Assembly: GCA_002415485.1 (NCBI GenBank)
Contig: DHYU01000070.1
Coordinates: forward strand, 4,425 to 19,230
DNA length: 14,806 nucleotides
Source: Proteobacteria bacterium UBA5122
GTDB lineage: Bacteria > Pseudomonadota > Gammaproteobacteria > Tenderiales > Tenderiaceae
Direction of reading: 5' to 3'
A program made the translations under genes and the position numbers. Each line of letters starts with the position of its first letter. Position 1 is the stretch's first letter. Below, piece after piece: positions 1 through 6,358 of the stretch. The notes under the pieces were generated by a model. It was not told the DNA's origin and searched no databases. It saw only the letters and a list, made by a program, of their open reading frames with translations.

Positions 1-1
1 A

Positions 2-610
2 CAGGCGATGGCCCGCGATTGGGCGCGCTCGATCACCCATCGTGAGCTGACGCCTGACGCCAAGCTGGCCTGGGCCGTGGGTTTTGCGACGATTCCGGTC
101 GGGCTGTGCGGCCTGATCTTCAAGGATTTCATTGAGGATCACCTGCGCTCGACGATGGTGATTGCGCTGACGACGATTGTCTTTGGCATCATGCTCGGCT
201 GGAGTGACAAGGTCGGCAAGCGCCGCCGCGATGAATATTCGTTGACCTGGAAGGATGTGCTGATCATCGGCGCGGCGCAGGCTTTAGCCCTGGTGCCGGG
301 GACCTCGCGCTCGGGCATTACGATGACGGCGGCGCTGCTGCTGGGGCTGACCCGCCAGGGCGCGGCGCGCTTTTCGTTTCTGTTGTCGATCCCGGCGATC
401 TTTCTGCCGGGCATGTTGCTGACCAAGGATCTGGTGGAGGCCGAGCAGGCCGTTGACTGGATGGCCTTGGTGCTGGGGGCGGTGCTGTCGGGGATCAGTG
501 CTTACCTGTGTATCCACTTTTTCCTCAAGCTGCTCGAGCGCATTGGCATGATGCCGTTCGTGATCTATCGCCTGGTGCTGGGTGCGGTTTTGTTGATGAT
601 CGCGACCTAA
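2..610 (+). CDS. uppP: Undecaprenyl-diphosphatase (UppP/BacA), 5' end outside window
   Basis: This integral membrane enzyme removes a phosphate from undecaprenyl diphosphate, recycling the lipid carrier used for peptidoglycan and other surface glycans. About 202 codons are visible, and the family is usually about 265-275 residues, so roughly the first 65-70 residues (including the first conserved acidic motif) lie to the left of the window. The diagnostic PGTSRSG motif is present about 97 residues after the internal Met at position 8, in a hydrophobic context typical of the family. Several further hydrophobic segments follow, ending in a final helix just before the stop. The Met at position 8 is not taken as the start because the frame is open to the window edge and the protein would lack essential parts. 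The assignment is secure from the motif and membrane pattern. Confidence 0.95.
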   Translation, partial: QAMARDWARSITHRELTPDAKLAWAVGFATIPVGLCGLIFKDFIEDHLRSTMVIALTTIVFGIMLGWSDKVGKRRRDEYSLTWKDVLIIGAAQALALVPGTSRSGITMTAALLLGLTRQGAARFSFLLSIPAIFLPGMLLTKDLVEAEQAVDWMALVLGAVLSGISAYLCIHFFLKLLERIGMMPFVIYRLVLGAVLLMIAT

Positions 611-620
611 TCTCTGTTAT

Positions 621-652
621 TCGCGGCAAAAATCCTCTTTTTCCGCGATTTT
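621..652 (+). terminator. Intrinsic terminator after uppP
   Basis: The arms TCGCGG (621-626) and CCGCGA (643-648) pair perfectly. An inner AAAAA/TTTTT pairing (628-632 with 638-642) extends the stem past a one-base bulge and leaves a TCCTC loop. TTTT follows directly. It begins 11 bases after the uppP stop. Confidence 0.8.
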
Positions 653-1093
653 CCAAAGCTGTCCTTTAAATGCCATTTTGGTATTGCTTTTCCCGAATAA
701 TAGTCACACAATTTATACACCTACAAAATGTGCAAGTACTTGATGTGAATAGTAGGATTTTGAATACATTATTTACCTCTGGTCAAGATGCACGTGACGA
801 GGTGGCGTCATTAGAACAACAAATATTGGCGGTTAGTTGACTCGTTTGCATCGGTCAGCGGATCGGGATAGGTCCGTTTGTCGGGTTTCCTTAAAAGATG
901 TGACGTTGAGTTTTGGTGGTTTCTCTTCTAGGTGTTGATGGACGGTAGGTCCATGTACCCGGTCGGGCAAGCTGCGGGATGGCTGACTGTCGTTGAGCAC
1001 AGGATTTTGGAATACGTTGTTGAGGTTGATCGGCAACGGGGGATTAACAGGCTCTGGCGTGAGGCCGGAGTTGAGGAGCAAGAGGTAGTTTGC
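653..1093. other. Long gene-free leader region before petA
   Basis: I see no convincing gene in these 441 bases. The first half is AT-rich compared with the neighbours; the second half is closer to the coding average. An imperfect direct repeat, AGGATTTTGAATACATTATT at 754-773, recurs at 1002-1022 with one inserted G and two substitutions. Two small hairpins are visible: ATGGAC/GTCCAT at 938-943 and 949-954, and CTCTGGC/GCCGGAG at 1052-1058 and 1064-1070 with one G-U pair. The second hairpin ends about ten bases before the petA ribosome binding site. The petA frame stays open upstream to about 932, but that part resembles no Rieske sequence. Promoter elements for petABC presumably lie here, but I cannot pick a convincing -35/-10 pair. 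Confidence 0.5.
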
Positions 1094-1624
1094 ATGGCGA
1101 CAGATAAAGGGTTTGAACAACCGATCCATTTTGACTCGGAACGTCGTGATTTTTTGGGGATTACCACCACGGTTGTAGGTGCGGTGGGTGTCTGCGGTGC
1201 GGCGGTACCGTTCATCAGCAGCATGAACCCGAGTAAGGACGTGAAGGCCAAGGCGACATCGCTGGTTGATATTGCATCGATCCCGCTGGGCAAGACCCAT
1301 ATCGTGGAGTGGCAGGGCAAGCCGGTGTTTATCATGCATCGCACGCCGGAGACCATTGCCGCCATGCAGGCGAGTCAGCCAGATCTTGACCCTCAGTCGG
1401 ACAAGGATCGCGTGCAAAAGGCGGAGTGGCTGGTGGTGGTCGGTTTGTGTACCCACCTCGGCTGTGTGCCCAATCAAACCAAGGACGGCTGGATCTGCCC
1501 TTGTCATGGCAGTCTGTATGACAACAGTGGACGAGTGACGCGTGGCCCGGCGCCGACCAACCTGGAAGTGCCGTATTACGAGTTCGTTGATGATCACACC
1601 ATCATCATCGGTAAGGTCGTGTAA
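1094..1624 (+). CDS. petA: Ubiquinol-cytochrome c reductase, Rieske iron-sulfur subunit
   Basis: This is the Rieske [2Fe-2S] protein of the cytochrome bc1 complex, which takes an electron from ubiquinol and passes it to cytochrome c1 on the periplasmic side. The product has 176 residues. A twin-arginine signal (ERRDFLG, about 16-22) precedes one hydrophobic anchor (about 23-43), as expected for Tat-exported, uncleaved Rieske proteins. The cluster motifs CTHLGC (119-124) and CPCHGS (135-140) supply ligands Cys119, His121, Cys135 and His138, plus the stabilising disulfide Cys124-Cys137. The ATG at 1094 was chosen because AGAGGT lies seven bases upstream and the Tat motif then falls near the N-terminus; the open frame further upstream has no family resemblance. 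petB starts 12 bases after the stop, so this is the first gene of petABC. Confidence 0.95.
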   Translation: MATDKGFEQPIHFDSERRDFLGITTTVVGAVGVCGAAVPFISSMNPSKDVKAKATSLVDIASIPLGKTHIVEWQGKPVFIMHRTPETIAAMQASQPDLDPQSDKDRVQKAEWLVVVGLCTHLGCVPNQTKDGWICPCHGSLYDNSGRVTRGPAPTNLEVPYYEFVDDHTIIIGKVV

Positions 1625-1636
1625 AGGGAGCGCGCC

Positions 1637-2932
1637 ATGATCAAGAAAAGCATAGGTTGGATCGACGAACGCTTTCCGCTGACCGAGATCGTCAAACATG
1701 AACTCACCGAATATCCGGTGCCGCGTAACCTCAACTACTGGTGGAACTTCGGCTTTTTGGCGATGTTCGTGCTGTTTATCCAGTTATTGAGTGGCATCTT
1801 CCTCGCCATGCACTATAAACCCGATGTGCACATGGCCTTCGATTCACTGCAACACATCATGCGTGATGTGAACTACGGCTGGTTGATCCGTTATATCCAC
1901 TCCACTGGCGCATCGATGTTCTTCGCGGTGGTCTTTATCCATATCGCACGGACGTTGTACTACGGTTCTTACCGTAAACCACGCGAGTTGTTGTGGTGGA
2001 CGGGCCTGGTGCTGTTGCTGCTGTTGATGGCGACTGCCTTCATGGGCTATCTGCTGCCTTGGGGTCAGATGTCGTATTGGGGGGCGCAGGTTATCACCAG
2101 CCTGTTCGGGACCACGCCGGTCTATGGTGACGATATCGTGCGTTGGTTGCGTGGTGACTTTGTGGTCGGCGATGCGACGCTGACGCGCTTCTTCGCGCTG
2201 CACTACCTGTTCCCGTTCATCATCGTGGCGGCGGTGGGTATCCATGTCGTTGCGCTGCACTGGGTCAAGAGCTCCAATCCGTCGGGCATCACGTTGCAGG
2301 CGAAGGACAATATCCCGTTCCATCCTTATTTCACGATCAAGGACCTATTCGGTTTGGGTGTGTTCCTGATCATCTTCAGCGCGTTTGTCTTCTTCGGGCC
2401 CGAGTTCTGGATCATGCCGGAGAATAACGTGCCGGCAGATCCGATGGTGACGCCGCCGCACATCGTGCCTGAGTGGTACTTCCTGCCGTTCTACGCGATC
2501 CTGCGTTCGATTCCGGATGCGCTGGGCGGGGTTGTCGCGATGTTCATGTCGATCCTGATCTTTGCCGCGATGCCGTGGCTGGATCGATCCAAGATACCGG
2601 GTGGCGCGTTGTATCGTCCGTATTACCGCGTGATGGTGTACATCTTCCTGGTTGACGTGTTGGTGCTGTCTTATGTTGGTGCCAAACCGCCAGAAGGGCA
2701 CCTGATCGTCATTGGCCAAGTGGCTACCTTCGTCTATTTCGGTCTGTTCCTGCTGTTGCCTGTCATCTCCAAGCGTGAAGACAGGCGGACACGCGAGACA
2801 GGCTTGCCGCCAGCGGCGCTGGCCTTGATGGCTGAAGAACGTGATGAGTTGTCGCGCAGCGAACACTATCTGCGGCGTGAAGAGGATCTAAAGGTGATGT
2901 CGAAGGGCAAGCGTAAAGGGGAGGGTGCCTAA
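1637..2932 (+). CDS. petB: Ubiquinol-cytochrome c reductase, cytochrome b subunit
   Basis: This membrane core of the bc1 complex carries the low- and high-potential b hemes and both quinone sites. The product has 431 residues. The heme ligands are evident as two His pairs each 14 apart, His88/His102 and His189/His203. The quinol-oxidation motif PEWY is at 278-281, and a typical family segment including GQMSYWGAQV lies at about 143-152. Eight or so hydrophobic helices span about 35-375. The last 50 residues form a highly charged cytoplasmic tail (about 379-431), somewhat longer than in a minimal cytochrome b. The start has a GGGAG six bases upstream. Its stop is immediately followed by the petC start codon, so translation of the two is probably coupled. 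Confidence 0.97.
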   Translation: MIKKSIGWIDERFPLTEIVKHELTEYPVPRNLNYWWNFGFLAMFVLFIQLLSGIFLAMHYKPDVHMAFDSLQHIMRDVNYGWLIRYIHSTGASMFFAVVFIHIARTLYYGSYRKPRELLWWTGLVLLLLLMATAFMGYLLPWGQMSYWGAQVITSLFGTTPVYGDDIVRWLRGDFVVGDATLTRFFALHYLFPFIIVAAVGIHVVALHWVKSSNPSGITLQAKDNIPFHPYFTIKDLFGLGVFLIIFSAFVFFGPEFWIMPENNVPADPMVTPPHIVPEWYFLPFYAILRSIPDALGGVVAMFMSILIFAAMPWLDRSKIPGGALYRPYYRVMVYIFLVDVLVLSYVGAKPPEGHLIVIGQVATFVYFGLFLLLPVISKREDRRTRETGLPPAALALMAEERDELSRSEHYLRREEDLKVMSKGKRKGEGA

Positions 2933-3634
2933 ATGAGAAGGTTAGTATGCATTTTGGCAGCCGTGGCAGTGTGGATGACTGGAGTGTCGTCCATCCAGGC
3001 TGCCCCCAACGATGCCTATCCCTTGGCCCAGATTGAGGTGGATAACTCGATGGCTGCACGCCAACGCGGGGCGGTGATTGCGATTGAGACCTGCATGATG
3101 TGTCATGGATTTAAGTATCTGCGCTACCAGGACCTGCTCGATATCGGTATGAGTGCCGAGGATGTCGACAATTACCGCGGCGACAATGGGTTGTTGGACC
3201 GTCTGGAGAGCATGACACCGATCGAGGTGCGCAAGGAGTCTTACGGCAAGGTGCCGCCAGACCTGACCTTGATGACCATTGCCCGCAAACATGGTCCGGA
3301 GTACGTCTATACCTTGTTGACCAGTTATTACCTGGATCCCGAAGAGAACGAGGCCAATCACCTGTTCCCCGGTATTCGTATGCCCGATGCGATGGGTTAT
3401 AGCTTCACCGAGCCTGGCAGTACTGAGCGTGCCGAGGTGGAGAGGAATGTGAGCGACCTGGTGTCGTTCATGGTCTGGGCCTCTGATCCCAATGCAGAAA
3501 CGCGCAAGACGATCGGTGTCTGGGTCATCCTCTATCTGATCGTGTTGACCACCTTGTTGTATCTGGTCAAACGCAAGATCTGGCGCCGGGTCGAAAAGCT
3601 GAAGATTGAAAATGGCACCGTCAAACGTCCGTAA
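2933..3634 (+). CDS. petC: Ubiquinol-cytochrome c reductase, cytochrome c1 subunit
   Basis: Cytochrome c1 accepts electrons from the Rieske protein and passes them to soluble cytochrome c. The product has 233 residues. It starts with a Sec signal peptide (basic start, hydrophobic core at about 5-20, likely cleavage after IQA at 21-23). A single heme c attachment site, CMMCH (54-58), is followed by the family sequence KYLRYQDL (61-68). Met150 in GIRMPDAM is the likely sixth heme ligand. One C-terminal membrane anchor (about 193-213) is followed by a basic tail. The start codon directly abuts the petB stop, and GGGGAGGG just upstream inside petB serves as ribosome binding site. The gene is last in petABC, with a strong terminator about 40 bases downstream. 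The sspA-sspB pair that often follows petABC in gammaproteobacteria is absent here. Confidence 0.95.
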   Translation: MRRLVCILAAVAVWMTGVSSIQAAPNDAYPLAQIEVDNSMAARQRGAVIAIETCMMCHGFKYLRYQDLLDIGMSAEDVDNYRGDNGLLDRLESMTPIEVRKESYGKVPPDLTLMTIARKHGPEYVYTLLTSYYLDPEENEANHLFPGIRMPDAMGYSFTEPGSTERAEVERNVSDLVSFMVWASDPNAETRKTIGVWVILYLIVLTTLLYLVKRKIWRRVEKLKIENGTVKRP

Positions 3635-3676
3635 ACCTGTTTAACTCCCCCGTGTCACTCTTGGCACAACACTTTG

Positions 3677-3705
3677 CCCCGGCCCCCGCCGGGGTTTTTT
3701 ATTTT
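3677..3705 (+). terminator. Intrinsic terminator of the petABC operon
   Basis: A perfect 7-bp GC stem, CCCCGGC (3677-3683) with GCCGGGG (3688-3694), encloses a CCCC loop and is followed by six T and then ATTTT. This is a textbook rho-independent terminator 42 bases after petC. It separates petABC from the fetA cluster. Confidence 0.9.
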
Positions 3706-3707
3706 CT

Positions 3708-3716
3708 TGTTACACT
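3708..3716 (+). promoter_or_regulatory. Possible extended -10 promoter for fetA
   Basis: TG at 3708-3709, one base, then TACACT (3711-3716, four of six to consensus) forms an extended -10 element. It lies just past the petC terminator and about 45 bases before the proposed fetA start. No good -35 is visible at normal spacing, as expected for this promoter class. This is inference from sequence only. Confidence 0.35.
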
Positions 3717-3760
3717 GTCGCCCGAAATCATCTCCCTCGGCCAACATTCGGGTGGCATGC

Positions 3761-4360
3761 GTGCCTACACTGGAAATCACTGATCTTAGTACGATGCGTT
3801 TAGCATCGATTTGCCTGCAACTGGCGGCGGGCGAATGCGTGTGTCTGTCGGGTGCGTCGGGCAGTGGTAAATCGATGCTGTTGCGCGCGGTGGCGGACCT
3901 GGATCCGCACCAGGGGGATGTGCTGCTCGATGGCCAGCCCTGTAGCCAGATGCCGGCGCATGACTGGCGTCGTCAGGTGGCGATGTTGGCGGCCGAGAGC
4001 CAGTGGTGGTTCGATGTCGTGGGGCCGCATTTTGAACAAGTGGATCATGCGCTATTGTCGGCGCTCGGCTTTGGCGCCGAGGTGATGGAGTGGCAGGTGG
4101 CGCGTCTCTCCAGTGGTGAACGTCAGCGTCTGGCCTTGCTGCGCCTGTTGAGTCATCAGCCCAAGGTGTTGTTGCTGGATGAGCCGACGGCCAATCTCGA
4201 TTATGACAACACACTGCGCATCGAACACTTGATCAAGACTTATAGCACCGAACAGCAGGCGCCGGTGTTGTGGATCAGTCATGATGCTGCGCAGATCGCA
4301 CGTGTGGCTGATCGATATGTGGTGATCGATGGTGGCCGCTTGCGACAGGTGGTGCCATGA
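3761..4360 (+). CDS. fetA: ABC transporter ATP-binding protein, FetA-like (putative iron export)
   Basis: This is the ATPase of a two-gene ABC transporter, paired with the FetB-type permease that follows. In E. coli FetAB is reported to export iron and help withstand peroxide. From the GTG at 3761 the product has 199 residues. It has Walker A GASGSGKS (31-38), signature LSSGE (116-120), Walker B VLLLDE (136-141) followed by a D-loop, and the switch His174. The usual Q-loop glutamine is not evident: the segment reads MLAAESQWW (75-83). The GTG start is preferred because GGGTGG lies five bases upstream and the protein then begins at the first strand of the domain; starting earlier would add a segment encoded by the petC terminator. 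It overlaps fetB by four bases. Confidence 0.85.
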   Translation: MPTLEITDLSTMRLASICLQLAAGECVCLSGASGSGKSMLLRAVADLDPHQGDVLLDGQPCSQMPAHDWRRQVAMLAAESQWWFDVVGPHFEQVDHALLSALGFGAEVMEWQVARLSSGERQRLALLRLLSHQPKVLLLDEPTANLDYDNTLRIEHLIKTYSTEQQAPVLWISHDAAQIARVADRYVVIDGGRLRQVVP

Positions 4361-5157
4361 CGCCGATGATCCTGAGCTGGTGGGATATCGCGCTGGCGGC
4401 GTTGTTGGTGATTGCGCTGGCCGGGTTGTCGTTCTGGCAACGCCTGGCGCTGGAGCGGCAGATCCTGATTGCGGGCAGCCGCACCATCATCCAGTTGGTG
4501 CTGGTCGGTTATGTCCTGACCCTGTTGTTTAAAGAGGCCGCCTGGCCGTGGATTGCGTTGATGGCGACGGTGATGCTGGCGGTGGCCGGTTACGAGGTCA
4601 TGGCGCGGCAGAAGCGGCGTTTGGTCGGGGGCTGGGGTTATGGCATCGGCACCGCATCGATGTTTGTCTCCTCGTTTACGCTGACGCTGTTTGCCTTGCT
4701 GGTGCTGATCGGCAACGAGCCGTGGTACCAGCCGCAATACGCGATCCCGCTACTGGGCATGATGCTCGGTAATACGATGAACAGCATTGCGATCTGTTTG
4801 GATCGTCTGCTCAATGGCGCCTGGCAGCAGCGGGCGGTGATCGAGGCGCGTCTGATGTTGGGCCAGCATTGGCAGCAGGCGATCAGTGAGTTGCGGCGTG
4901 ATGCGATGCGGGCCGGCATGATCCCGGCGATCAACGGCATGGCCGCCGTCGGCGTGGTCAGCCTGCCCGGCATGATGACGGGACAGATCCTGGCAGGGGC
5001 GGAGCCGATGCAGGCGGTGAAGTACCAGATCATCATCATGTTTTTGATTGCGGCCGGTGCCGGCTTCGGCGCGCTGGTAGCGCTGCACCTGGGCGCCCGG
5101 CGGCTGTTTGATGAGCGTCAGCGGCTGCGCTTGGAACGGCTGCGTAATGCGGAGTGA
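4357..5157 (+). CDS. fetB: ABC transporter permease, FetB/YbbM family (putative iron export)
   Basis: This membrane subunit (266 residues) partners with the ATPase encoded just upstream. It belongs to the UPF0014/FetB family, whose E. coli member is implicated in iron efflux. Family landmarks are the stretch around PLLGMMLGNTMNSI (about 131-144) and the segment RAGMIPAIN followed by SLPGMMTGQI (about 188-214), which gives the hydrophobic, glycine-rich pattern of this group. About seven hydrophobic segments are visible, and the chain ends in a charged Arg/Glu-rich tail (about 246-266). The start codon lies in an ATGA overlap with the fetA stop, so the two subunits are probably translationally coupled. 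The ychJ-like gene starts only four bases after its stop. The substrate is inferred from family membership only. Confidence 0.9.
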   Translation: MTPMILSWWDIALAALLVIALAGLSFWQRLALERQILIAGSRTIIQLVLVGYVLTLLFKEAAWPWIALMATVMLAVAGYEVMARQKRRLVGGWGYGIGTASMFVSSFTLTLFALLVLIGNEPWYQPQYAIPLLGMMLGNTMNSIAICLDRLLNGAWQQRAVIEARLMLGQHWQQAISELRRDAMRAGMIPAINGMAAVGVVSLPGMMTGQILAGAEPMQAVKYQIIIMFLIAAGAGFGALVALHLGARRLFDERQRLRLERLRNAE

Positions 5158-5161
5158 TTCG

Positions 5162-5617
5162 ATGAATGTGTGTCCCTGTGGTTCGGCTGAGGAATACGCG
5201 GCATGTTGTGGCCGCTATGTGGATGGTGCTGCGCTTGCGCCTACGGCCGAGGCCCTGATGCGTTCGCGTTACAGTGCCTACACCTTGGGCAGGGTCGAGT
5301 ATTTGAATCGGACCTGGCATCCGCGCACGCGTCCACCGCAGTTGAGTTTGGATGATGGTGTGCAATGGTTGGGTCTGAGCATCGTCGCAACTGAGCGTGG
5401 ACAAGTCGGCGATGCCAAGGGCATGGTCGAATTCATCGCCCGCTTTCGTGCCGCTGAGGGTGATCAGGCCTTGCAAGAACGCAGTCGGTTTGTCTGTGAG
5501 TCAGGCGCGTGGTTGTATGTGGACGGTGTGTTTCCTGCCGCGCCAGCGGTCGGTCGTAATGCGCCGTGCCCGTGTGGCAGCGGGAAAAAGTATAAACATT
5601 GTTGCGGGAAGGGCTAA
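5162..5617 (+). CDS. YchJ/UPF0225-type protein with two SEC-C zinc motifs
   Basis: This is a small cytoplasmic protein of 151 residues in the UPF0225 (YchJ) family, whose function is not established. It has an N-terminal SEC-C-like metal site (CPCGS at 4-8, then CC at 15-16), a YchJ core with the family signature ALMRSRYSAY (31-40) and TWHP (51-54), and a second, complete SEC-C motif at the C-terminus (CPCGSGKKY at 136-144, CC at 147-148). The SEC-C motif binds zinc and resembles the SecA tail, but this does not show a link to secretion. The middle of YchJ proteins folds like NTF2, which fits the length between the motifs. The start at 5162 was chosen for GGAG seven bases upstream, overlapping the end of fetB, and because the first CPCGS then sits at the N-terminus. 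Confidence 0.88.
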   Translation: MNVCPCGSAEEYAACCGRYVDGAALAPTAEALMRSRYSAYTLGRVEYLNRTWHPRTRPPQLSLDDGVQWLGLSIVATERGQVGDAKGMVEFIARFRAAEGDQALQERSRFVCESGAWLYVDGVFPAAPAVGRNAPCPCGSGKKYKHCCGKG

Positions 5618-5637
5618 GGGCGAAGTATCGTATAGTC

Positions 5638-5850
5638 ATGAATTTAGGTGATGACGAAATCGAACGTATCAAGCTGCGCATCTCAGAGATGGAGGCGGAG
5701 CATCGCGACCTGGATGTGGCGATCGCCACGATGCAGGCGCAGGCCTTTATTGATCAGCTGCAGATGCAGCGCATGAAGAAGCGCAAGCTGCACCTCAAGG
5801 ACGCCCTCCATCGCCTGCACAGCATGCTCATCCCCGATATGCCCGCCTGA
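5638..5850 (+). CDS. DUF465 (YdcH-like) small coiled-coil protein
   Basis: This is a 70-residue protein of the DUF465/YdcH family, of unknown function. The family pattern is clear: a short helix with EHRDLDVAI (about 21-29), a turn, then a second helix with the basic KKRKLHLKDAL (about 47-57), which together predict an antiparallel helical hairpin. The ATG at 5638 gives the usual family length; an earlier in-frame start at 5599 would overlap the ychJ-like gene and add residues not expected in the family. The ribosome binding site is weak (AAGGGCGAAG about 15 bases upstream). The last stop base is the first base of the msrB start codon, so the gene is part of the same transcript and may be needed to bring ribosomes to msrB. 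Confidence 0.8.
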   Translation: MNLGDDEIERIKLRISEMEAEHRDLDVAIATMQAQAFIDQLQMQRMKKRKLHLKDALHRLHSMLIPDMPA

Positions 5851-6245
5851 TGAGCGACAAGATCCGCAAAACCGAGGCCGAGTGGCGTGCCGAGCTGACG
5901 CCCGAACAGTACCGCATCACGCGCGAAGGTGGCACCGAGATGGCCTTCAGCGGCGAGTATTACCATCATGACGGGCAGGGCGTGTACCGCTGTGTCTGTT
6001 GTGATGCGCCCTTGTTCGACTCCGAACATAAATATGAATCGGGCAGTGGCTGGCCCAGTTTCTGGTTGCCGCTGGCCGATGAGTCGATCGACGAGTTACA
6101 CGATGTCAGCCATGGCATGCAGCGCACCGAGATCCGTTGCGCCCACTGTGATGCCCATCTGGGGCATGTGTTTAATGATGGCCCCCGGCCGACCGGCCTG
6201 CGTTATTGCGTCAATTCCGCCTCGCTCAAGTTCCAGGTTAAATAA
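5850..6245 (+). CDS. msrB: Peptide-methionine (R)-S-oxide reductase
   Basis: MsrB reduces the R form of methionine sulfoxide in proteins, usually with thioredoxin as electron donor. The product has 131 residues and no signal peptide, so it should be cytoplasmic. The structural zinc is held by two CxxC pairs, Cys48/Cys51 and Cys97/Cys100. Between them is the family segment SGSGWPSFW (64-72), followed later by HLGHVF (103-108). The catalytic cysteine is Cys120 in RYCVNSASL. The gene starts inside the stop of the DUF465 gene (TGATG) and lacks its own clear ribosome binding site, so translational coupling is likely. It closes a cluster that begins with the putative iron exporter; both functions bear on oxidative stress, which is an inference from position. 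Confidence 0.95.
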   Translation: MSDKIRKTEAEWRAELTPEQYRITREGGTEMAFSGEYYHHDGQGVYRCVCCDAPLFDSEHKYESGSGWPSFWLPLADESIDELHDVSHGMQRTEIRCAHCDAHLGHVFNDGPRPTGLRYCVNSASLKFQVK

Positions 6246-6358
6246 GTTTTCACTTATAAATTTTCCCTGTCCGGGGCCGAAAACCTCCTTTAAGGGGCGT
6301 TCGTCCGCGTCGTTGTTTGGTCGATCGCATATGGTTTTTGTCTTGGGGATTGGTTTTT

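Noticed and set aside
739..754. FNR-like site (TTGAT-N4-ATAGT) upstream of petA
   Set aside because: Only one half-site matches; the other keeps two of five bases, which is not enough to call it.
840..1060. Possible integron attC-like ends (GTTGAGC, GTTGAGT) in the petA leader
   Set aside because: No matching RYYYAAC partner in a foldable arrangement, and no integrase or cassette genes nearby.
932..1093. Upstream in-frame extension of petA by 54 codons
   Set aside because: It would bury the Tat motif about 70 residues into the protein and matches no Rieske N-terminus; ATG 1094 has a good ribosome binding site.
833..1699. Minus-strand open frame of 288 codons across the petA leader and petA
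   Set aside because: Two thirds of it is antisense to the well-supported petA gene; the rest has no recognisable domain or good ribosome binding site.
3674..3760. Upstream in-frame extension of fetA
   Set aside because: It would be encoded by the petC terminator hairpin and its T-run, and adds residues absent from short ABC ATPases.
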